Shown piece by piece: positions 42,231 to 48,156 of a stretch of DNA of 64,000 nt. Each line of letters starts with the position of its first letter. Within the stretch, counting starts at the first letter, position 1. The position numbers and the translations under genes were made by a program. Source of the DNA: Termitidicoccus mucosus (lineage in GTDB: Bacteria > Verrucomicrobiota > Verrucomicrobiia > Opitutales > Opitutaceae); contig NZ_CP109796.1 in the NCBI RefSeq assembly GCF_038725785.1, positions 3,844,001 through 3,908,000 of the forward strand, in the 5' to 3' direction. The notes beneath the pieces were generated by a model, which worked only from the letters and a program-made list of their open reading frames with translations, made no database searches and was not told the DNA's origin.

Positions 42231-42602
42231 CTAGGTGAGATCCTTCACCAGCCGGTGCAGGAGGGGCTCGACGCCGTATTTCTCGGCGGTCGCCTTGATC
42301 TGGTCCTTCACTTTTTTCTCGGCGGCGACCACCTCGGGAATCGTGGTGGCAAGCTCGATGCCCTTGACGAGGGTCTCGTTCAGCTTCTGCGCGGACTTTT
42401 TGCTTTTGTTTTGCCAGATCGCGATGACCGACGGGATGAAGGCGACCGCCGCGGCGATGAAGCCGGTCGAGAGATACCAGGGCGTGGCGGAGGAGACAAC
42501 GGTATTGGCGGCGGCGGTGTCGCCGGCGAGGACGAGGAGCGGAAGGCTCACGAACGCGAACAGCATCGCGAGCATGACGAGGAGGAACGGTTTGGTTTTC
42601 AT
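42231..42602 (-). CDS. Signal-peptide or two-helix membrane protein of the lysis region
   Basis: 123 residues. N-terminal hydrophobic segment (FLLVMLAMLFAFVSLPLLVLAG) and a second helix (FIAAAVAFIPSVIAIW), followed by a Lys-rich helical tail (KKSAQKLNETLVKGIELATTI). Could be a holin or holin-associated protein. No endolysin was recognised near it. Confidence 0.6.
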   Translation of the reverse strand: MKTKPFLLVMLAMLFAFVSLPLLVLAGDTAAANTVVSSATPWYLSTGFIAAAVAFIPSVIAIWQNKSKKSAQKLNETLVKGIELATTIPEVVAAEKKVKDQIKATAEKYGVEPLLHRLVKDLT

Positions 42603-42670
42603 GGGTGGGAAAGAGGAGGATCAGGAACGGGAGGTTGCCCTGGCGGCGCGGGGGCGTTTAGATGCCGGGG

Positions 42671-43009
42671 ATGAATGAGCCCGGCCCCTGGACTTTGTTT
42701 GAGATGCTTGTGCGCGTGCGGCCTTCGCCGCGGCATCCCCAGTATTGGAATTTCGAATGGGGGATTCTGCACATTGTGCTTTACGCGCCTTCGGGCGAGG
42801 ATGCGGCGGGGCGGGCGGCTGCAATAACGGGACAATTGCCGTATGAAACGGCGAGCCCGCGCGTGAGGTTTCGCGAAGTTCCCTCCGCACCAGAGCCGCG
42901 CTTATTACAAGCCGTAGAGGATGCGCGGCATTTGGGAGTCGGCATTTTCCTGATCGGCGCGCCGACTGGCTCGGATGAGATCGAAGGGTTTGACGAGCGC
43001 GACTCATAG
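42671..43009 (+). CDS. Hypothetical protein on the strand opposite to the late genes
   Basis: 112 residues from the ATG at 42671 (another ATG at 42662). Globular, well mixed composition (WTLFEMLVRVRPSPRHPQYW, NFEWGILHIVLYAPSGEDAA, ARHLGVGIFLIGAPTG). Its end overlaps the end of the converging gene at 43004 by 6 nt. No family recognised. Confidence 0.6.
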   Translation: MNEPGPWTLFEMLVRVRPSPRHPQYWNFEWGILHIVLYAPSGEDAAGRAAAITGQLPYETASPRVRFREVPSAPEPRLLQAVEDARHLGVGIFLIGAPTGSDEIEGFDERDS

Positions 43010-43390
43010 GATCTCCCCCGAGGGTTTGAGGATGGCGCCGCTCGCATTGTCGGCGGCGCGGCGGGCGCACTCGCGCTTCCACCATTTGGCCACATTGCCG
43101 GGGCTCGCCACGCCCTCGGCGGCGGCGGCTGTCACCCAGTTTTCGCCGGCATTCACTCGGGCAACCACGCGGCGGTAGTCCGCGAGGGTGGCGCCATTGA
43201 CGGCGCGGGCCGGCGGCTTCGCGCGCGGCGCGACGAGGATGCCGCGCGCGAACTTGAAAAACATTTCCTCGCTGCCGGTGAGCTTGATGAGGCGCCCGGC
43301 GGCGTGCAGCGCGACCTCGACCTCGCCGGCCTTGACGACGGGCGGGGAAAATGCGAGGATTGGGATCGTGGTGGTGACGGCTGCGCTCAT
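43004..43390 (-). CDS. Hypothetical phage protein
   Basis: 128 residues: SAAVTTTIPILAFSPPVVKAG, VEVALHAAGRLIKLTGSEEMF, ATLADYRRVVARVNAGENWVTAAAAEG. The C-terminal half resembles a helix-turn-helix (WVTAAAAEGVASPGNVAKWW). Its ATG overlaps an upstream stop (ATGA). Confidence 0.6.
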   Translation of the reverse strand: MSAAVTTTIPILAFSPPVVKAGEVEVALHAAGRLIKLTGSEEMFFKFARGILVAPRAKPPARAVNGATLADYRRVVARVNAGENWVTAAAAEGVASPGNVAKWWKRECARRAADNASGAILKPSGEIL

Positions 43391-43881
43391 GCGCCGGCCT
43401 CCGTGGTTGGGGATTGCGATGAAGTGGCCGCAGACGCAGGCTCACGGCGCATGAAGACCTTCGAAATCTTCCTTAAAAACGGAACCGTGGCCCGCGTGCA
43501 CGCGGCCAAAATCGACCTCGCCGGCGAAGCCAAAGGGGTATTATACACAGCCGGCATCGGCGGCGGCTGGACGCTGACGGACGAGGCGGGCGAGATCGTG
43601 GCGGAATTTCTTCCCGAGCAGGTGGCGGGCTTTTCTAGCAAGCTGGCAAGCGAAATGCAAGACGGCGGCAGCCCGCGCATAAGCTCGTGATCGGCGGGGA
43701 TGCGCACATGCCCGCCGCTGGCGAACCGGATATCCCAACCCAAGACTTTTCCATCCACGATTATCTCCCGGATGCACTCGACGCGCTCCGGAGACAGCCA
43801 CGCGCGCGGACGCTCCGTGCCGTTGACGGAGCCGGCGTTTTCTGCTTCGCTCTGCGTTGCTGTGGTGACTGCCGCACTCAT
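43387..43881 (-). CDS. Hypothetical phage protein, C-terminal half doubtful
   Basis: Starts MSAAVTTATQSEAENAGSVN, a beginning shared with the next gene's MSAAVTT. Residues about 20-70 look genuine (AWLSPERVECIREIIVDGKV, HVRIPADHELMRGLPPS). After that the frame is Ser/Ala/Pro-rich and lies antisense to a better plus-strand gene (43451-43690). The stop-start ATGA overlap supports it; the composition argues against its second half. Confidence 0.4.
   Translation of the reverse strand: MSAAVTTATQSEAENAGSVNGTERPRAWLSPERVECIREIIVDGKVLGWDIRFASGGHVRIPADHELMRGLPPSCISLASLLEKPATCSGRNSATISPASSVSVQPPPMPAVYNTPLASPARSILAACTRATVPFLRKISKVFMRREPASAATSSQSPTTEAGA
43451..43690 (+). CDS. Small hypothetical protein, antisense to the late strand
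   Basis: 79 residues from the ATG at 43451: MKTFEIFLKNGTVARVHAAK, VLYTAGIGGGWTLTDEAGEI, VAEFLPEQVAGF. The alternating strand pattern reads like a real small beta-protein. It conflicts with the minus-strand frame over the same bases. Confidence 0.55.
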   Translation: MKTFEIFLKNGTVARVHAAKIDLAGEAKGVLYTAGIGGGWTLTDEAGEIVAEFLPEQVAGFSSKLASEMQDGGSPRISS

Positions 43882-44080
43882 GGTGAGCGCAGTATCACAC
43901 AAAGGAGGGCAAGGGGGTTAGCCGCAGCTTGGTTAGCTTGCTTAACTCAGGGGTATTTTTATCCCCACCCCGGTTTGGGCGTGCACCGCACGCGCGAGGG
44001 ATGTCATGACGGGAGCATGAAATCCCTCACCAAAAAATCGCTTGGCAAACTCACCGCGGCGCTGCGGGAGCGCGCCTGCT
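43882..44080. promoter_or_regulatory. Gap upstream of late genes, possible promoter/operator
   Basis: About 200 nt with relatively AT-rich sequence, containing CAAAGGAGGGC and a near-palindrome GGGGTATTTTTATCCCC (43951-43968) and TTAGCCGCAGCTTGGTTAGC. A late promoter could lie here. A short plus frame from ATG 44017 (64 codons, MKSLTKKSLGKLTAALRERA) is possible but unsupported. Confidence 0.35.
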
Positions 44081-44524
44081 TCACGGCAACGGATGCAGCC
44101 CATCGGGATTTTCTGGATGCGGCTTCCCGTCGCGTTCGGCGTGCTTCCAGAGGCCCTGGCAGCCGTCCGTCTCCCAAGAGTCGGCAAGCAGGTAGGCGAG
44201 AAATTCCCTGAGCCCCATGCCGGGCGCCTTGCCGGTTTGCGCCGCGGCGAGGGCGAGCTGGGCCGCCCACTCGATGCGGCGGCGCACCAGCCATGCCTCG
44301 AGTGCCGACAAGTCGAAGGAGGTGTCGCTCGCGGCGAGCCGGCGCATCTTTGCGGAAATGGCCTTGCGCGTGGCAAACTCGTGCTTGCAGGCGGTAAACC
44401 AAAAGTCGGGCGTGTCCTCGGGCGGCAGTTCCGGGGGCCACTCGCGCGGCAGCTGCTCTCCGAGCCAGCGCAGCATGTTCATCGCTTCATCGTAGGTTTC
44501 GAGGCGGTCTGCTCCGGGGCTCAT
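44081..44524 (-). CDS. Hypothetical phage protein
   Basis: 147 residues from ATG 44524, overlapping the previous stop (ATGA). Acidic helical protein: ETYDEAMNMLRWLGEQLPRE, DFWFTACKHEFATRKAISAK, ALEAWLVRRRIEWAAQLALA, LREFLAYLLADSWETDGC. No family recognised. It is coupled to the HTH gene upstream. Confidence 0.65.
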   Translation of the reverse strand: MSPGADRLETYDEAMNMLRWLGEQLPREWPPELPPEDTPDFWFTACKHEFATRKAISAKMRRLAASDTSFDLSALEAWLVRRRIEWAAQLALAAAQTGKAPGMGLREFLAYLLADSWETDGCQGLWKHAERDGKPHPENPDGLHPLP

Positions 44525-45132
44525 GGGGGAGGGAGTTGTTTTTGGAGGCGCTTGAGCTTTTCCTGCATGGCGGCCACTTCCTGGAGCATGGTCGCAACCT
44601 GCTGGTGCCAGTGGCCGGGCTCGGCGCGAAGTTCCCCGGCAAGGATGTCGAGGATGCGCTGGCTTTGGGCGGTGGGGCGCGAGCCGTTGATGGCGCGCGA
44701 GACCGAGGCAGGGGCGAGGTCGTGGGAGGCGGCCCATTGGGCGATGGTGAGGCCGTGGCGGGCGAGGTAGTCGTGGACTGCCTGCTGATCGAGGTTGTAA
44801 TGCTGGAGGGGCTTTTCCTGGGGGTGATAAAGGGTGCGGTATTTGTCGAGCGTGTGCCAATTGCGCCCGGCGTTTACCCATTCGCGCCAGGCATTGTAGA
44901 TGCGCTTGGCGGAGAGGCCGGTGCGTTTTTTCCCCTCGAAGTCGGTGCCTTCGTAGCGCTCGGCGATCCAGCCGGCGCAGTCCTGCTTGACCTTGGCGCG
45001 GTCCATTTCGAGGCAGCGGTCGAGCCGGTCGAGGATGAGGGTGCGGCGGTTAAGCGGCAGGGACTGAAACTCGGGGTCGGCCGCGGGGTCGCGGTAAGGC
45101 GGTATGGGCTGGCGCTTGCGCTTTCCGAACAT
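44521..45132 (-). CDS. HTH regulatory protein with C-terminal coiled coil
   Basis: 203 residues. Basic N-terminus (MFGKRKRQPIPPYRDPAADP), helical middle (RTGLSAKRIYNAWREWVNAG), a Cro/C1-like helix-turn-helix (LTIAQWAASHDLAPASVSRAING) and a C-terminal coiled coil (VATMLQEVAAMQEKLKRLQKQ). It may be a late-gene activator or a repressor of the phage; which one cannot be told from sequence. Confidence 0.65.
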   Translation of the reverse strand: MFGKRKRQPIPPYRDPAADPEFQSLPLNRRTLILDRLDRCLEMDRAKVKQDCAGWIAERYEGTDFEGKKRTGLSAKRIYNAWREWVNAGRNWHTLDKYRTLYHPQEKPLQHYNLDQQAVHDYLARHGLTIAQWAASHDLAPASVSRAINGSRPTAQSQRILDILAGELRAEPGHWHQQVATMLQEVAAMQEKLKRLQKQLPPP

Positions 45133-45201
45133 GGCAGGGGGATTAGCTGTATGATAGCTTTAGGGTGGAACGCAGCGGGCAATCGGCATGGGGGCACTGA
45201 A

Positions 45202-45492
45202 TCACGAGCCGGATTTCGATTTTTTTGCCCCGCGAGCAAGTGCATCTCCGCCAATCGCCATGGTTCCCGTATTACCCTTGGCGTTGATTTTGATAGCAGC
45301 ACCCCGCGGAAGAACCACTTCATCTGGAACAATCACCCCTAAGTCGCGTTTCATTTTTTCGGCAATGGCATCGCGTATAAATTGGGATAGAAGAAAGCGT
45401 TTTTTCCGGAGCCGCTCTTGAAGGGTTTGCTTAAGAGTGCGATCCATCCAGATGGATACCATCACTTGGGTCTTGCTGCGTTGATTGCTCAT
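45202..45492 (-). CDS. Ribbon-helix-helix regulator, leftward
   Basis: 96 residues from ATG 45492: SKTQVMVSIWMDRTLKQTLQ, ERLRKKRFLLSQFIRDAIAE, with a C-terminal tail (VIVPDEVVLPRGAAIK). A beta-strand followed by two helices with the DxxLKxxL and SQFIRDAI pattern is the MetJ/Arc type. It is divergent from another RHH gene at 45563, with about 70 nt between. Confidence 0.7.
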   Translation of the reverse strand: MSNQRSKTQVMVSIWMDRTLKQTLQERLRKKRFLLSQFIRDAIAEKMKRDLGVIVPDEVVLPRGAAIKINAKGNTGTMAIGGDALARGAKKSKSGS

Positions 45493-45562
45493 TAAGGGGG
45501 AATGTTTAAACAAAAGAGAATCAATCCTCGTAGAAAAAACTTGCAAGCGCGTTAAAAGGTGT
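45493..45562. promoter_or_regulatory. Divergent promoter/operator region of the RHH pair
   Basis: 70 nt between two divergent ribbon-helix-helix genes. It has AT-rich stretches (TTTAAACAAAAGAGAATCAA, GTAGAAAAAACTTGC, TTAAAAGG) that could hold back-to-back promoters. This is the likely lysis/lysogeny decision point. Confidence 0.5.
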
Positions 45563-45757
45563 ATGAACACCTATGTACACCTTATGAAAGAGCGCCGCAC
45601 CAACCAAGCATACATCGGACTCTGGATGCCGCTTCCGCTCGTTCGCCGACTGAAGCAGACAGCGCAACAACGCGACAGCGACATGTCGAAATTCATCCGC
45701 TCGGCGATTCGCGAGAAGCTGGAGCGCCGCCCCATCGCACGGAAGGAGGCGGCATGA
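45563..45757 (+). CDS. Ribbon-helix-helix regulator, rightward
   Basis: 64 residues from ATG 45563 (or 57 from ATG 45584): TNQAYIGLWMPLPLVRRLKQ, TAQQRDSDMSKFIRSAIREK. Pattern as in the leftward RHH protein (PLVRRLKQTAQQRDSDMSKFIRSAI). First gene of the early block; its stop overlaps the next start. Confidence 0.7.
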   Translation: MNTYVHLMKERRTNQAYIGLWMPLPLVRRLKQTAQQRDSDMSKFIRSAIREKLERRPIARKEAA

Positions 45758-45945
45758 GCAATCTGGAAAAACTGCGAGATGCTGCGGATGACCTGGAAGC
45801 GGCGGTCTACACCCTGGAGCTGCGCGCCGGCGTGTCGGACCGGGAGCAGGAGGCGCAGGACATCGCCGAGGCACGGATACGCGCGCGGCGCGTGCTCGAA
45901 CTGCTGCTCAACTTCCGGGCGGCGAAAGGAGGGAAGGGAGCATGA
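45754..45945 (+). CDS. Small helical early protein
   Basis: 63 residues, starts at the ATGA overlap: SNLEKLRDAADDLEAAVYTL, RARRVLELLLNFRAAKGG. Acidic/basic alternating helix. Function unknown. Confidence 0.6.
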   Translation: MSNLEKLRDAADDLEAAVYTLELRAGVSDREQEAQDIAEARIRARRVLELLLNFRAAKGGKGA

Positions 45946-45959
45946 GCGGGATCACTCCA

Positions 45960-46373
45960 TCAGCCTCCAGCCGGGTCGCGCCAGAAGCCGGCGATGACGC
46001 GCTCGGGGCCGGCCTTGGGCAGGTAAACGACATGCGCGACGCACTGGCTAAAATGTGCGATGACGGAGGCATCCTGGCCGGAATTAAGCGCACCGCGGAA
46101 AACAATGGTATGCGGTTCGACGTAGCGGATTTCCCGGAAGAAGACATTGAATGCCTGAACGAGTATGTCGTGATCTTCCGGGGCCGAGCGAACGAGTTGC
46201 TCAACCTCATTTTTGAGCGCGACAAAGAACGCCTCGCCCGAGAGGTAGTGGTGCATGCCTCTGACCTCGGGAATCCGCAGGGGGCCGGGAAACCGGCCGA
46301 GGGGATTGGGAATGGAGAGCAGCGCCTCGCGGGCGATGTCGCCCGCGGAGGGATTATTTTTGGAGGAAGTCAT
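45960..46373 (-). CDS. Hypothetical protein against the early strand
   Basis: 137 residues from ATG 46373, preceded by a good ribosome site (CGGAGG five bases upstream). Globular composition: REALLSIPNPLGRFPGPLRI, FVALKNEVEQLVRSAPEDHD, ILVQAFNVFFREIRYVEPHT, AHVVYLPKAGPERVIAGFWR. The plus-strand frame over the same bases begins at an ATGA overlap (45942) but reads less naturally. I prefer the minus gene. Confidence 0.55.
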   Translation of the reverse strand: MTSSKNNPSAGDIAREALLSIPNPLGRFPGPLRIPEVRGMHHYLSGEAFFVALKNEVEQLVRSAPEDHDILVQAFNVFFREIRYVEPHTIVFRGALNSGQDASVIAHFSQCVAHVVYLPKAGPERVIAGFWRDPAGG

Positions 46374-46452
46374 AGCACCTCCGAGGGAACCGCGGCGGCG
46401 GGCGGGGCGCAAACCCGCGCCGCCGCGGCTTCCGCCCCCGGCGCGCTCCCTC

Positions 46453-46482
46453 CTTCAACTTCAACTTAAAACTTAAACGTTT
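46453..46482. repeat. Degenerate CAACTTCAACTTAAAACTTAAA repeat
   Basis: CTTCAACTTCAACTTAAAAC, then TTAAACG; inverted orientation of the same family at 2499-2522. It fills the gap before the gene at 46491. Confidence 0.6.
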
Positions 46483-46490
46483 ATTCCCCC

Positions 46491-46892
46491 ATGCCCGCGC
46501 CGCTGCTCAAACACCCCGAGCTGATGCTCGACTTCCTCATCCCCGCCGGGCGCGAGAAGCTGCGGCTCGACGAGGTTGCACGCATCCTGAGCGACGACGG
46601 AGGCAAGCCGGTGAGCGTGCAGAGCCTGCGCAACGGGCTGGAAAGCGGGGCGATCTTCGGGGCGCGGTTCAACTTCTCGGCGAGGCCGGACGCGCGGGAG
46701 CGGCACCGCCTGCAGTGGATGCTGCGCGGCGACGTGCTGCTCGCGCTGCTGGAGGCGCGCACCGCGCCGGAGGACGAGCGGCTGCGGCGGTTTCTCGAGG
46801 TGCTGCGCACCTTCTCCCGCGAGGCGCTGGACATGGTGGCGGCGCACACGGCGGCGGCGCGGGCGCGGGCACCAATGACAAGTTCCAGGTGA
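46491..46892 (+). CDS. Hypothetical early protein
   Basis: 133 residues: HPELMLDFLIPAGREKLRLD, EVARILSDDGGKPVSVQSLR, WMLRGDVLLALLEARTAPED, RRFLEVLRTFSREALDMVAA. Helical, contains a possible HTH (EVARILSDDGGKPVSVQSLRN). No family recognised. Confidence 0.6.
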   Translation: MPAPLLKHPELMLDFLIPAGREKLRLDEVARILSDDGGKPVSVQSLRNGLESGAIFGARFNFSARPDARERHRLQWMLRGDVLLALLEARTAPEDERLRRFLEVLRTFSREALDMVAAHTAAARARAPMTSSR

Positions 46893-46906
46893 CAAGTATC
46901 AAGTAA
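46873..46906. repeat. Degenerate CAAGTATCAAG repeat
   Basis: CAATGACAAGTTCCAGGTGA, then CAAGTATCAAGTAA, between two early genes. A second copy of the family lies at 47666-47698. Confidence 0.55.
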
Positions 46907-46914
46907 ATGAATAC
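46896..46914 (+). promoter_or_regulatory. 19-bp leader motif (looser copy)
   Basis: GTATCAAGTAAATGAATAC. Here the ATG of the gene at 46907 lies inside the motif, so the relation to the start differs from the better copies. Confidence 0.35.
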
Positions 46915-47671
46915 AAAATCAAAAACCTCAAACGCGCTGGTGCTGACCGAGGCGCCGGAGTGGAAGATCACCGGGGCCGAGGCGCTCGAGGGGCTCAAGC
47001 GCGCGGCCGTGGACCAACTGGCCGCCGTCGGGCAGATGGAAAACAAAGCCGCGATGGGCGGCACGCTCGCCGGCCTCACGCTCCTGCGCGTGAAGGCCAG
47101 CATGGAGCGGGGACGTTTCGATGGCTGGCTGGCCGAAAAGGAAAAGTCCACCACTGGTGGACGAATTAAACCGTCTCGGTCAACGGCTTACAATTACATG
47201 AAACTCGCCACGGTGTTTCTGGAAAAGGCGAAGGTCACCAAGCCGGACCTGCTGACACTGCCGGGCGACCAGCTCACACTGAGCGAGATCAGCGCGGAGG
47301 GCGACGCGCGGGAGTTATTCCTTAAGCTGCAAAAATTCACGGGCGGCCACTCGCTGAATGAGCTGCTGATCAAGCACGACATCAAGAGCGGCGGCCTGAA
47401 AAAGGAGCTCGCGAAACCCGCGCCGGATGACGAGCCCGCCCCGCCGCCCACGCCCGAGGAAATGTTTGAGATGGCGCGCGACGAGATCGGCGGCGCGCTC
47501 GAGCGCATCGAGCACCTCCTCATCAAGGAGAACCGGCTGCAACACCTGTTTGACCACCCCGACGAGCTCCGCGGCGTGATGGAAAGCCTGCGGCTGCTCA
47601 CCGAAAAGGTCGAAATGATCCTGGAGCCGCTGCTCGGCGTAAAACCCAAGGCCGCGAAACGCGGCAAGTAA
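46907..47671 (+). CDS. Early protein with DUF3102-like segment
   Basis: 254 residues. The segment LKRAAVDQLAAVGQMENKAA, then LLRVKASMERGRFDGWLAEK and SRSTAYNYMKLATVFLEKA, resembles DUF3102, found in phage and plasmid proteins. A proline-rich linker (PAPDDEPAPPPTPEEMFEMA) follows, then a helical end. Probable DNA-binding or replication accessory; function unknown. Confidence 0.65.
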   Translation: MNTKSKTSNALVLTEAPEWKITGAEALEGLKRAAVDQLAAVGQMENKAAMGGTLAGLTLLRVKASMERGRFDGWLAEKEKSTTGGRIKPSRSTAYNYMKLATVFLEKAKVTKPDLLTLPGDQLTLSEISAEGDARELFLKLQKFTGGHSLNELLIKHDIKSGGLKKELAKPAPDDEPAPPPTPEEMFEMARDEIGGALERIEHLLIKENRLQHLFDHPDELRGVMESLRLLTEKVEMILEPLLGVKPKAAKRGK

Positions 47672-47698
47672 CAAGTATCAAGTCCCAAGTATCAATTA
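47666..47698. repeat. Degenerate CAAGTATCAAG repeat, second copy
   Basis: AAGTAACAAGTATCAAGTCC, then CAAGTATCAATTA, after the stop of the DUF3102-like gene. Confidence 0.55.
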
Positions 47699-47707
47699 AC
47701 TGAATAC
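47689..47707 (+). promoter_or_regulatory. 19-bp leader motif (looser copy)
   Basis: GTATCAATTAACTGAATAC followed by AATT and an ATG at 47712. The plus frame there is doubtful because a more natural gene runs on the minus strand. Confidence 0.4.
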
Positions 47708-47721
47708 AATTATGAACGCCA

Positions 47722-48099
47722 TCAATTATCCGACACCGCCACTCCCTGCTCTCCCGACAGCCAGCGCTCCCGAAACTCAAGATACCATCGATCTATCAGA
47801 TAAAGCTCCAAAACTCGCTCTGCCGAAGATTTCGGAAGCGGATGCCCGGCGAGTCTATGCATGGTTGCGTAAGCAGTTGCGTAGCGAAAGCGCGCAAGGA
47901 GCACGCGCGAGACAATCGGATCGAGCCAAGAGAACGTCTCCAAAAGGCTTGGGTCGCGAGCAATCCACCGGCGTATCCACTCATCACAAGCTTGATCAGT
48001 TTCTCGCGTACACGCGCAGGTTTCTGGCGGCACAATCCGCTCCAGCAACGCGTGCGCCATCATCCGTGTCAGCTCCTCAATCTGCGTCCAGTCACTCAT
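47722..48099 (-). CDS. Hypothetical protein against the early strand
   Basis: 125 residues from ATG 48099: SDWTQIEELTRMMAHALLER, CACTRETDQACDEWIRRWIA, LETFSWLDPIVSRVLLARFR, LELYLIDRWYLEFRERWLSG. Globular and Trp-rich. The plus-strand frame 47712-48107 (MNAINYPTPPLPALPTASAP) is the rival; I consider the minus gene more natural, with no strong ribosome site for either. Confidence 0.45.
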   Translation of the reverse strand: MSDWTQIEELTRMMAHALLERIVPPETCACTRETDQACDEWIRRWIARDPSLLETFSWLDPIVSRVLLARFRYATAYATMHRLAGHPLPKSSAERVLELYLIDRWYLEFRERWLSGEQGVAVSDN

Positions 48100-48156
48100 G
48101 CGCCTGAGTGTGCACGCCGCTCCGCCAAACCCAATCCCAAACACACCCTTCCCGCC

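Noticed and set aside
45942-46469. Plus-strand frame starting at an ATGA overlap
   Set aside because: Less natural composition towards its end than the minus-strand gene, which has a good ribosome site; kept only as an alternative.
47712-48107. Plus-strand frame after the looser leader motif
   Set aside because: Low-complexity Ser/Ala C-terminus; the minus frame over the same DNA looks globular. Not certain.
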